Part shown: positions 14,372 to 22,074 of the stretch, piece by piece | Layout: each line of letters opens with the position of its first letter | Numbering within the stretch: position 1 is the first letter of the stretch | NCBI GenBank assembly: GCA_964525675.1 | Contig: CAZGJW010000040.1 | Location: 1 to 22,192 of the forward strand | Direction of reading: 5' to 3' | From: CAYSRJ01 sp964525675 | GTDB taxonomy: Bacteria > Spirochaetota > B62-G9 > DRHN01 | Length of the DNA stretch: 22,192 nucleotides | Program-made: the position numbers and the translations under genes | The notes under the pieces: model-generated | What the model was told of the DNA's origin: nothing | Databases searched by the model: none | What the model saw: only the letters and a program-made list of their open reading frames with translations

Positions 14372-15514
14372 ATGAAAGCTGATAATATCAAGGTTCTCTT
14401 AATCGAGGATAGCAAGTTTGCAACCCAGCTTACAAAAAAGATGCTGGATGAAGAGAAAAGCGCTCAGTTCAATACTGAATTGAGATGCGCCGATAGTCTG
14501 GCAGCCGGATTGGAGTGTCTCAAAGACGATAAGATCGATATTGTCCTGTTGGACCTTACCCTGCCGGATTCACAGGAATTGGATACCTTTAAAAAAGTAA
14601 AAGCTCAGGCACCGGATTTACCAATTGTTGTCATGTCCGGGCTCGAGGATGAAAGGATTGCAATGGATGCGGTCAAGAAGGGAGCGCAAGATTATCTCGT
14701 AAAAGGGCAAATTAACAGCAATCTACTGAAACGCTCCATCCTCTACGCCATAGAACGAAACTGGGCAGCCAGGCAGATAAGAAAGCTCAACTTAGAGCTC
14801 GAAAAGAGTCTTACAGAGCTCAAGGAGGTCAATAATGAGCTCGAGGCATTTTCTTACTCTGTCTCCCATGACCTGCGGTCGCCGCTAAGAGCTATCACAG
14901 GCTTTTCTAATATACTTATGGAAGATTATACAGATACTCTCGATTCCGAAGGAAAAAGATTATTGAATGTCATTCAATCAAATACAAAAAAGATGGGACA
15001 GCTCATCGACGATCTTCTCTCATTTTCCAGGTTGGGGAGAAAAGAAATAAAAAAGTCAAATGTCAATATGGAAGACCTCGCAAAATCCATCTTCGAGGAA
15101 TTAAGATTCATCAATCCAGAAAGAGCACTGAAATTAAACCTTAACACCCTTCCACCTGCTCAGGGGGACCCTGCACTGATTCGAGAGGTATTCGTAAATC
15201 TCCTGACCAATGCCATCAAGTTCACAAAAAACAAAGAGAATGCGGTCATCGAAATTGACGGTGAGGCCAAGGGCAAGGAAAATATCTACTATGTAAAGGA
15301 TAATGGAGTCGGTTTTGATATGGAGTATGTAAATAAGCTGTTTGGGGTTTTTCAAAGATTGCACAGCGATAAAGAGTTTGAAGGAACTGGGGTTGGGCTT
15401 GCCATTGTGCAGCGTGTCATACACCGACATGGTGGAAGGGTGTGGGCCGAGGGGAAAGTTAATGGAGGAGCAACATTCTATTTTACTCTTCCAATAATAG
15501 AAGGAGCTATATGA
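14372..15514 (+). CDS. Receiver-histidine kinase (REC-HisKA-HATPase)
   Basis: A 380-residue soluble kinase whose only input domain is an N-terminal receiver (1-125; acidic pocket around Glu12-Asp13, phospho-acceptor Asp61 in VLLDLTLPD, Lys111 in YLVKGQ). A short coiled coil (131-158) leads to HisKA with His166 in YSVSHDLRSPLRAITGF and an HATPase domain with N280 (VNLLTNAIKF), G1 KDNGVGFD and G2 GTGVGLAIV. The HisKA subtype resembles that of phytochrome-like kinases. The architecture suggests a kinase controlled by phosphorylation of its own receiver, for example by HPt or CheA. It starts one base after the HPt stop and overlaps the next gene by 4 bases, indicating tight co-expression. Confidence 0.93.
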   Translation: MKADNIKVLLIEDSKFATQLTKKMLDEEKSAQFNTELRCADSLAAGLECLKDDKIDIVLLDLTLPDSQELDTFKKVKAQAPDLPIVVMSGLEDERIAMDAVKKGAQDYLVKGQINSNLLKRSILYAIERNWAARQIRKLNLELEKSLTELKEVNNELEAFSYSVSHDLRSPLRAITGFSNILMEDYTDTLDSEGKRLLNVIQSNTKKMGQLIDDLLSFSRLGRKEIKKSNVNMEDLAKSIFEELRFINPERALKLNLNTLPPAQGDPALIREVFVNLLTNAIKFTKNKENAVIEIDGEAKGKENIYYVKDNGVGFDMEYVNKLFGVFQRLHSDKEFEGTGVGLAIVQRVIHRHGGRVWAEGKVNGGATFYFTLPIIEGAI

Positions 15515-15984
15515 TGGATGAAAATGCAGTTGAAATCCTTTTGGTTGAAGACAATCCTGCAGACGTCGAGCTCACACTGAGAGCCCTTAAGAGGCACAAT
15601 CTTGCCAACAAAGTTCATACTGTGACCGATGGCGTAGAAGCTTTAGATTATATTTTTGCTATTGGCGCCTACGCTCATAGAAAGATCGAAAATGCTCCGA
15701 AGATGGTGCTCCTCGATCTTAAGCTTCCCAAAATAAACGGGCTTGAAGTTTTACGAAAGATAAAAGAGGATAAAAGGGCAAAAGTGATTCCGGTTGTAGT
15801 TCTGACCTCCTCGGCTGAAGAGCGTGATATAGTTGAGAGCTACAAACTGGGAGTAAACAGCTATATCGTTAAACCGGTGGATTTTGATAAATTCCTCAAT
15901 ACAGTGCAGGAGCTGGGGTTCTACTGGGTATTGCTGAATAAACCGCCGTATTACAACTGTAATGTGGACAAGCCACATTCTTGA
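15511..15984 (+). CDS. Single-domain response regulator, Rcp1-like
   Basis: A 157-residue receiver of the Rcp1 type, known as partner of phytochrome-like kinases. It has VEILLVEDNPADVELT at the N-terminus, the long loop after GVEALDYIF, phospho-acceptor Asp69 in MVLLDLKLPKING, and Lys in YIVKPVDFDKF. AAGGAG (15501-15506) precedes two adjacent ATGs, 15511 and 15514; the second has better spacing. The overlap with the upstream receiver-kinase gene (ATGA) and the subtype match make it that kinase's probable target. The C-terminal 16 residues (NKPPYYNCNVDKPHS region) form an unusual tail. There is no output domain, so it must act by protein contact or pass phosphate on. Confidence 0.92.
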   Translation: MMDENAVEILLVEDNPADVELTLRALKRHNLANKVHTVTDGVEALDYIFAIGAYAHRKIENAPKMVLLDLKLPKINGLEVLRKIKEDKRAKVIPVVVLTSSAEERDIVESYKLGVNSYIVKPVDFDKFLNTVQELGFYWVLLNKPPYYNCNVDKPHS

Positions 15985-16085
15985 TTATATTGCTCTCCCT
16001 ATTGCAGGAAAGAGAAGGGCCATTGAAACCCGAAGTCCCAATTTGAGTCAATGACGATAAAAAAGATATTTGCGGAGTTATTCCG

Positions 16086-19000
16086 ATGAAAAAGAAACTT
16101 AAATTTCTAATACTGGAAGACGTTCCCACAGATGCCGAATTAGTCAAGCGTGAGCTGCGCAAAGAAAAAATAGATTTTTCATCAAAGCATGTGGTAACAA
16201 AGAAAGACTTCCTCAGAGAACTGAAAGGCTTCGCGCCTGACATTATCATCTCGGATTATCAGCTCCCGCAATTTAATGGCATGGAGGCCCTGGAGCTGGT
16301 TAAGAAATTAGCTCCATCCACCCCCTTTATCATCTGTACCGGTTCCATGAACGAAGAAACTGCTGTTGAGTGCATGAAGGCTGGAGCAACGGACTATGTT
16401 ATAAAAGATCATATTGTACGTATAAGCCCGGCTGTCAAAAGCGCACTGGAAAAGAAACTATTAAGCGAGGAAAAAAAACGTGCTGACAATGCATTACTTA
16501 CAGCTGCAAGAGAATGGCAAACCACTTTCAATGCCATGGATAACGGTGTTGTTCTTATAAGCCCGGATAAAAAAATAATTCGATGTAACAATGCCATGGC
16601 TACTATTCTGAAAAGGCCTTTAAAGGATATTGTTGGGAGCACATGCTGCGAGCTGATATGTAATAAAGTGAAGGATCAAGAAAATTGTCTTTTCAACGGC
16701 ATGCTGAAAACTCAAAAAAGAGAAACCGCTATTCTAAAGTTAAATAACAATTGGTTTATGAGTACCATAGACCCTATTTTCGATAAAAATAATAATATAA
16801 CCGGAGCCGTTCAAACCTTATCTGATATTACCGAGCGCAAGAAGGCGGAGGAAGAATTGAAGCAGAACCAGACGTTTCTTGATTCCATCGTAGAAAATAT
16901 ACCCAATACGGTTTTTGTTAAAGATGCCAAAGAATTGAGGTTCAAATTACTTAATAAGGCCGGCGAGATGCTGTTTGGTTATAATCATGAAAATATTCTT
17001 GGTAAAAATGATTATGATATTTTCCCAAAGGAGCAGGCAGATTTTTTTACGGAAAATGACAGGGAGGTTTTGAGAACTGGTCAATTGAAAGAAATTCCTG
17101 AAGAGCTAATAAGAACAAAAGAGGGGGAAAGGATACTACATACAAAGAAGATACCAATTTCCGATGAGAAGGGTAATCCGCTGTATATTTTGGGGATATC
17201 TGAAGACATCACCGAGCGCAAGGAAGCTGAGGAGGCCTTACGAGCCAGTGAAGAGCGGTTTGCTCTTGCTGTTCAGGGCACAAATGACGGTATATGGGAC
17301 TGGGATATTAAAAACAACACGTTATATTGGTCCCCACATATGAAGGAGCTGCTTGGGTACGCTGACGATGAGATCTATGCCAGCTTCGATACGTTTACCT
17401 CAATTACACATCCGGACGATAGAGAACCGACACAATTAGCAATAGAAACTCACTTCAAAGAGCGAGTACCGTATCACATAGAGAGCCGACTGCGCACCAA
17501 ATCGGGTGAGTATCGCTGGTTTTATACTCGAGGGGAGGCAGTTTGGGATGAGGCAGGAAATCCCATCCGCATGGTCGGGTCCAGCACCGACATCGCTGAA
17601 CGAAAGCTTGCAGAGGAGGAGCTTCGAAAGCTATCGATAGCTGTTGAGCAGAGTCCAATCAGTATAGTAATTACCGACATAAATGGAGACATTGAATACT
17701 TAAATAGTAAATTCACAGATACAACTGGTTACAGTTATAAAGAGCTTTTGGGAAAGGCCTTACCCGTACTTAAATCTGAAGAACATCCACAAGAGTTCTA
17801 TAAAAAGCTTTGGGAAACAATAAGCTCGGGGGTAACTTGGAAGGGAGAAATTTACAGCAAAAAGAAAGATGGAACGCTCTACTGGGTGAATGCAACAATC
17901 TCACCGATTAAAAATGAAAAGGGAACAATAACACACTATATCTTGCTCAAGGAAGATATTACGGAGAAAAAGAACCTGGAAGACCAACTCAGGCTGTCAC
18001 AAAGAATGGAAGCGATAGGCAGATTTGCTGGCGGCATTGCGCATGACTTCAACAATATGATGACCGCAGTCATCGGCTTCTCCGACTACCTCCTCTCTTC
18101 CCGGAAGGACGATGACTCACTGGTGTCGATACTCAAGCAGATCAAATCATCGGGACAGCGCGCGGCGGAGCTCACCCATCAACTTCTCGCTTTCTCCAGC
18201 CGGCAGGTAATGGAATCACAGATCATCGACCTCAACCTGATAATAGGTGACATCGAGCAGATGATGAAACAGCTCATCGGGGAGGACATCGCGCTCAAAA
18301 CCGCCTTCCAAAAGAAACCCGTTATCATCAAGGCAGACCGCAGCCAGGTCGAGCAGATCATCATGAACCTGGCTGTCAACTCCCGTGACGCAATGCCCGG
18401 AGGAGGAAAGCTCTGCATAGAAACGGCTACCGCCCACCTGGACGAGGACGACTGCAAGGATTGGATCGATATCAGGCCCGGGTTATATGTCATGCTTTCC
18501 GTTACGGACACGGGACACGGAATAAACAAAGAGACCCAGGCGCATATATTCGAGCCGTTCTATACGACCAAGGAAATCGGGAAAGGGACCGGTCTCGGCC
18601 TGTCGACCGTGTACGGCATCGTCAAACAGTCAGGAGGGCACATCCACTGCTACAGCGAGCTCGGGAAGGGCACGACCTTCAAGATCTACTTTCCATCGAT
18701 TGTAGAACCCGGATCTAAAAACCACGGCAAGGAAGAAGAGCCTTGTACGGAAGCCTTAATAGGGTCCGAGACGGTCCTTATCGTGGAAGACGAAGATATT
18801 GTTCGCGATATCGCCTCTTCTGTGCTGAAGGACAGCGGCTACCGGGTACTAGAGGCGTCCAACAGCGACGAAGCACTCGCGATCTGCCGGGGGGAGCAGG
18901 CCGAAAAGATCGACCTTTTGATAACGGACGTAATAATGCCGGGCATGCGGGGGCCGGAACTCGCCCGCGAGGTACTCGCCATTTCACCTGAGACGACGAT

Positions 19001-19148
19001 CCTTTTTATTTCCGGATATCCCGATAACGCAGTTGAAAGCATCGAGTCCATCGAATCAGGAAAGAATTTTCTCCAGAAACCGTTCACCCCGAAGACGCTT
19101 CTTATGAAGATCAGGCAAATTCTAAAGAATACCAGCCGGCGTACATAA
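16086..19148 (+). CDS. Hybrid sensor kinase, REC-PASx4-HisKA-HATPase-REC
   Basis: A 1020-residue soluble hybrid kinase. The N-terminal receiver (1-125) has phospho-acceptor Asp57 in IIISDYQLPQFNG. Four PAS domains follow at about 140-250, 262-380, 385-510 and 515-635, most ending in DITERK-type linkers; the third is PAS_3-like (WSPHMKELLGY, then THPDDRE). HisKA has His653 in GRFAGGIAHDFNN. The HATPase domain (about 745-870) has NLAVNSRDAMP, TDTGHGI and GTGLGLSTV. The C-terminal receiver (about 893-1015) has Asp948 in LLITDVIMPG. GGAG (16074-16077) lies 8 bases before the ATG. The 101-base gap from the previous gene may hold its own promoter. From about 17,990 the GC content rises sharply. Having two receivers, it needs an HPt partner for output; the stand-alone HPt upstream is a candidate. 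Confidence 0.94.
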   Translation: MKKKLKFLILEDVPTDAELVKRELRKEKIDFSSKHVVTKKDFLRELKGFAPDIIISDYQLPQFNGMEALELVKKLAPSTPFIICTGSMNEETAVECMKAGATDYVIKDHIVRISPAVKSALEKKLLSEEKKRADNALLTAAREWQTTFNAMDNGVVLISPDKKIIRCNNAMATILKRPLKDIVGSTCCELICNKVKDQENCLFNGMLKTQKRETAILKLNNNWFMSTIDPIFDKNNNITGAVQTLSDITERKKAEEELKQNQTFLDSIVENIPNTVFVKDAKELRFKLLNKAGEMLFGYNHENILGKNDYDIFPKEQADFFTENDREVLRTGQLKEIPEELIRTKEGERILHTKKIPISDEKGNPLYILGISEDITERKEAEEALRASEERFALAVQGTNDGIWDWDIKNNTLYWSPHMKELLGYADDEIYASFDTFTSITHPDDREPTQLAIETHFKERVPYHIESRLRTKSGEYRWFYTRGEAVWDEAGNPIRMVGSSTDIAERKLAEEELRKLSIAVEQSPISIVITDINGDIEYLNSKFTDTTGYSYKELLGKALPVLKSEEHPQEFYKKLWETISSGVTWKGEIYSKKKDGTLYWVNATISPIKNEKGTITHYILLKEDITEKKNLEDQLRLSQRMEAIGRFAGGIAHDFNNMMTAVIGFSDYLLSSRKDDDSLVSILKQIKSSGQRAAELTHQLLAFSSRQVMESQIIDLNLIIGDIEQMMKQLIGEDIALKTAFQKKPVIIKADRSQVEQIIMNLAVNSRDAMPGGGKLCIETATAHLDEDDCKDWIDIRPGLYVMLSVTDTGHGINKETQAHIFEPFYTTKEIGKGTGLGLSTVYGIVKQSGGHIHCYSELGKGTTFKIYFPSIVEPGSKNHGKEEEPCTEALIGSETVLIVEDEDIVRDIASSVLKDSGYRVLEASNSDEALAICRGEQAEKIDLLITDVIMPGMRGPELAREVLAISPETTILFISGYPDNAVESIESIESGKNFLQKPFTPKTLLMKIRQILKNTSRRT

Positions 19149-19198
19149 ACACCATCAGGCCTTTCGTGATAGTGCAGTGCCGTGAAGACAAACTCTCC

Positions 19199-19702
19199 CT
19201 AAAGAATCGGCTCTACATCCACTCCCCCCTCTTTATCGAGAAAAAAACGTACCCCCTCCATTTCGTGCGGAACCAGATACGACTTACGGTATATCTCGAT
19301 ATATACACCTGGAAAGACGGTCCCACTCACAACGACATCAGCCTTACTGTTTTTATCGAGCCACACCACAAGAGACTTTGCCACATGATTCAGTTTGTGG
19401 ATATACTTCTTAAGCCTGTCCCTGGTTCTCAGAAGCTCCTTCTTCTCCCCTGAGGCCGTCTTGATCCTTTCTTCGACCTGAGAGAGCTTCAAAGCCAGCG
19501 CAACGCTCTTGTCCTTGATCCATTCGAGGTTCTGCTGAACCTTATAATCTACGCCGCAGTGTATCTCAGTCTTTATCCCCATCTTCGTACCGATTTCACC
19601 TAGGGCTCCTAGCATACCTGAAGTCCAGCCTGGTGAGATTTGGGTGGAGGTACGAAGCACTATAGCTAGATACCCCCTGTCGAAGCTGTAAGACAAGCCC
19701 AA
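19199..19702 (-). pseudogene. C-terminal fragment of a FapA/DUF342-family gene
   Basis: This minus-strand frame of about 167 residues covers the C-terminal third of a DUF342 (flagellar assembly protein A-like) protein. It reads ALGEIGTKMGIKTEIHCGVD, then a Lys/Glu-rich coiled coil (about 60-105), then VVSGTVFPGVYIEI and a closing strand GVRFFLDKEGG, in the order seen in full-length members. The N-terminal domain and the beta-helix repeats are missing. The frame has no ATG: only a TTG at 19702 without a ribosome site, and a stop 30-odd bases upstream, so it is probably a remnant. A piece of the N-terminal domain of the same family lies on the opposite strand at 20457-20573. Confidence 0.6.
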
Positions 19703-19782
19703 TTTTTTATGATCCCAAGACCATAATTTCTTTTATTTCTTATTTTTTAAGAATTTGATGAAAGGAGAGCCCTACAGCTTCG
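19681..19782. repeat. 10-base inverted repeat flanking the fapA-fragment 5' end
   Basis: CGAAGCTGTA at 19681-19690 and TACAGCTTCG at 19773-19782 are perfect inverted copies 82 bases apart. They bracket the point where recognisable fapA sequence ends on the minus strand, so they might mark a rearrangement junction. A 10-base match alone is weak evidence. Confidence 0.35.
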
Positions 19783-20037
19783 TTAGGCGATGTTGGGCAC
19801 ATCGGCATACCTAATTTCCCAATCATTTGCCTTCCATGAATCTGTATTGAACTCTATAATTGTAATCTCTTCCCCCTCAGATTTATTCAGTTTCGTTATG
19901 CGTTCTTTTGCGTCTCTAAAGGAGGTTTCATTGCCAATAATGACTTCGATAACATGAGTGTATTTCAAATTTTCGTTTTTCTTAAACTCCACAAGTTTTT
20001 TAAAATCATGTTCTAAACTACCAAGATTGGTAACTAT
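19783..20037 (-). pseudogene. Unidentified minus-strand open frame, probable remnant
   Basis: This open frame of 84 codons follows a TGA at 20040-20038 and ends at 19783. Its only start is a GTG at 19992, giving 69 residues with no ribosome site. The encoded sequence is rich in Lys, Glu and Asn with an alternating beta-like segment (THVIEVIIGN) and a Trp-containing end (SWKANDWEIRYADV). I recognise no family. Codon use looks protein-like rather than random, and it directly follows an IS66-like transposase tail in the same frame, so it may be a disrupted host gene or IS passenger. Confidence 0.3.
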
Positions 20038-20343
20038 TCAGCTGTATTTTATTTCTGGCAATAAAGCATTGTCAGCAAACACATCTTGAAGCGCCGATAT
20101 GAAATTTATGCCTCGTTTCTTAATCGTAGAGATATAACTCCTGATTCTCAAAGGCTCAGTGTAATAGTATTTCCAGTAAGAGGCGTGCATTCTCAGAGTA
20201 TGCACACTCTGACAGGCAGGACAAGGAGTAGAGAAAAATAGTATGGCAAACGTATGATGAAGTTTATCAAAGTCGTAGACTTCCCGCTGAATGTACAGTA
20301 TAATGATGGTAGTGTTTGGAAGGCGGGACGAATTGCTAACTGG
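20038..20343 (-). pseudogene. IS66-like transposase, C-terminal remnant
   Basis: A minus-strand frame is open between stops at 20346-20344 and 20040-20038. Its last third reads RIRSYISTIKKRGIN...ALQDVFADN.LLPE, the pattern of the C-terminal end of IS66-family transposases (RIRSYLSTARKQG...AL......P). The part upstream (CPACQSVHTLRMHASYWKYY) does not match that family clearly and is probably unrelated or degenerate. There is no DDE core, no second IS66 gene and no terminal repeat found, so this is a scar rather than a working element. Confidence 0.4.
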
Positions 20344-20456
20344 TCAGTATGCATTAGTCCCGCTTTTTCTTACTCTCTCTCCTGAAGGTTTAAGATTCTA
20401 ATGTGGGAATGTTTTAAGATTTAGTCAACTTTAGTGAGGGAATCTACAGGTTTTAG

Positions 20457-20573
20457 CTCTGGAAAAATAATTTTTGGGTACATGAAGTCTTTGAGGTTTT
20501 AGGTGATGTCGATTACTATACCGGTAATATTAAGTTTCCCGGAGATATAATCATACACGACAAAGGAAATGCA
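20457..20573 (+). pseudogene. N-terminal-domain fragment of a FapA/DUF342-family gene
   Basis: A plus-strand frame begins after a TAG at 20454-20456 and encodes HEVFEVLGDVDYYTGNIKF followed by PGDIIIH. The GDVDY.TGNI.F.GDI core is the signature of the FapA N-terminal domain, where it precedes the beta-helix. The match breaks off after about 30 residues, and the frame runs without a stop into the ATG of the REC-HD-GYP gene at 20574. No start codon precedes it. It is a truncated relic, possibly from the same gene as the fragment at 19199-19702, with one piece inverted. Confidence 0.6.
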
Positions 20574-21671
20574 ATGGGAGAAATGCATAAAATACTCGTT
20601 GTCGATGATCTGGATGCAAATCGAAAAATGCTGGGCACTTTTCTGACACAAATGGGATATTCGATCATTGAGGCTTCAGATGGTGAAGAAGCTCTCGAGC
20701 GTTTTCAGGAGCATCGTCCCGATCTCTTGATTCTCGATCTCAATATGCCAAAAATGGATGGCTATGAGGTGTGCAGGAGGTTAAAATCCAACCCGGATAC
20801 AAAAATAGTACCCATTGTGGTGATAACAGGCCTTGGCGATGATAAAAGCCATCTCAAGGCATTGGAGATGGGTGCCGATGACTTCCTGGCAAAACCATTC
20901 AACATACATTTTCTCAAAGCAAAGCTCAAGTCACTCCTATCATTGAAAAGACTGTATGACGAAAACAAAGAATACCAGGAGAGGCTCAAGCAGGACAATA
21001 TATCATTGATGCAGCAAGTAATCAGCACACAGGATGTAACGATAATTGCCCTTGCAAAACTCGCGGAGTTTCGGGATCCCGAAACCGGCGAGCACCTTGA
21101 GCGAATGAGAGAGTTTGCTGGAGTACTGGCTCTCGAATTAAGTAAATCACCAAAATATCAAGATTACATAACAGATCAATATATTGAAAATATATATAAA
21201 TCAACTCCCCTTCACGATATAGGAAAAGTTGGTATCCCGGACAGTATACTCCTTAAACCAGGGAAACTAACCACAGAGGAGTTTGAAATAATGAAAGGTC
21301 ACAGTGAGATAGGTGGAGACGCAATAGCTTCAGCCATCAAGCTTAGTGGAATCGAAAAATCATTCCTGGATATGGGAAAGGAGATTGCCTATTATCATCA
21401 TGAAAAATGGAACGGAAGCGGTTACCCAAAAGGTTTAAAGGACGATGAGATCCCCCTTACGGCACGCATAACAGCGCTTGCAGATGTGTACGATGCCCTC
21501 ACCACGAAAAGAGTCTACAAGCCAGCCTTCCCGCATGAAAAGTCAAGAGAAATTATTATTGAGGGATCAGGCTCTTCATTTGATCCGGAAATTGTCGAGA
21601 CTTTTTTACTAAAAGAGAAAGAGTTCATCCGGATCAAGGAAGCACATAAGGATAAAGAAGCCGGCAGCTAG
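20574..21671 (+). CDS. REC-HD-GYP response regulator, probable c-di-GMP phosphodiesterase
   Basis: A 365-residue protein. The receiver domain (1-125) has Asp11-Asp12, phospho-acceptor Asp55 in LILDLNMPKMDG and Lys in FLAKPF. A coiled linker (126-155) precedes an HD-GYP domain (about 155-350) with H214-D215 in TPLHDIGKVGIPD, His243 in KGHSEIGG, His275-His276 in YYHHEKWNGSGYPKGL and D304 in ALADVYDAL. All expected metal-binding and GYP residues are present, so it should hydrolyse c-di-GMP when phosphorylated. AAAGGA (20562-20567) lies 6 bases before the ATG, inside the upstream fapA relic. With no kinase partner adjacent, one of the orphan kinases upstream is a plausible donor. Confidence 0.95.
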   Translation: MGEMHKILVVDDLDANRKMLGTFLTQMGYSIIEASDGEEALERFQEHRPDLLILDLNMPKMDGYEVCRRLKSNPDTKIVPIVVITGLGDDKSHLKALEMGADDFLAKPFNIHFLKAKLKSLLSLKRLYDENKEYQERLKQDNISLMQQVISTQDVTIIALAKLAEFRDPETGEHLERMREFAGVLALELSKSPKYQDYITDQYIENIYKSTPLHDIGKVGIPDSILLKPGKLTTEEFEIMKGHSEIGGDAIASAIKLSGIEKSFLDMGKEIAYYHHEKWNGSGYPKGLKDDEIPLTARITALADVYDALTTKRVYKPAFPHEKSREIIIEGSGSSFDPEIVETFLLKEKEFIRIKEAHKDKEAGS

Positions 21672-21732
21672 TAAGCTCACCGCATCGTTAATAGTGAATC
21701 AATTCGGACAAAGATAAACACAGAAAAACTGC

Positions 21733-21921
21733 TTGATGCTATTGATAGATTCCTCGATAAAAACGACCGGAAGCTGTAGTGATACTATGAAAGTGCTCAT
21801 TACAATCAAAGGGATAGCTCCGCTTATGGCCTTAGCTTTTTTGGCTGATATAGGAGATACTGGACGTTTTACATCTCTCAGGAAGATAAATGCGTATCTT
21901 GAACTTGTTCCAATAACTTAA
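21733..21921 (+). pseudogene. IS110-family transposase, C-terminal fragment
   Basis: From about 21787 the frame encodes MKVLITIKGIAPLMALAFLADIGDTGRF...LRKINAYLELVP, quoted here in short pieces: ITIKGIAPLMALAFLADIGD and INAYLELVP. This is the Transposase_20 motif of IS110/IS116/IS902 enzymes (IPGIGPITALALLAEIGDI.RF.S..KL.AYAGLVP). The Asp-Glu-Asp-Asp N-terminal domain is absent. The preceding codons in another frame (LLDAIDRFLDKNDRKL, then two stops) may be the displaced upstream part, implying a frameshift. It ends early after LVPIT. It is a dead remnant of an insertion sequence. Confidence 0.7.
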
Positions 21922-21943
21922 ATGAAGTTTCTTAAAATCATGA

Positions 21944-21986
21944 TATAATGAGAAAGAGTATGAACTAATAGTATAATGAGAGGGAG
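21944..21986 (+). repeat. Two direct copies of a TATAATGAGA-type motif
   Basis: TATAATGAGAAAGAG at 21944-21958 and TATAATGAGAGGGAG at 21972-21986 agree at 13 of 15 bases with a 28-base period. Each begins with a perfect -10 consensus, but no -35 box is seen at the right distance. They lie about 90-130 bases upstream of the last gene start and may be promoter elements or repeat debris. Confidence 0.35.
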
Positions 21987-22074
21987 GAGAGCCTGATGAT
22001 GGCTATTGTGGCCAAAAACCAAATTTTTCTTAATTCACTTTAGTCTTCTTTGCTAAATAATCCTGGAGGGAAAC

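Noticed and set aside
18461..18991. Arg-rich open frames on both strands within the hybrid kinase.
   Set aside because: They are by-products of the GC-rich segment; the kinase and receiver motifs in the main frame are unambiguous.
5235..19778. The 12-mer AGAGCCCTACAG found near 5235 and again near 19766.
   Set aside because: A repeated 12-mer is expected by chance several times in 22 kb, and the flanks do not match.
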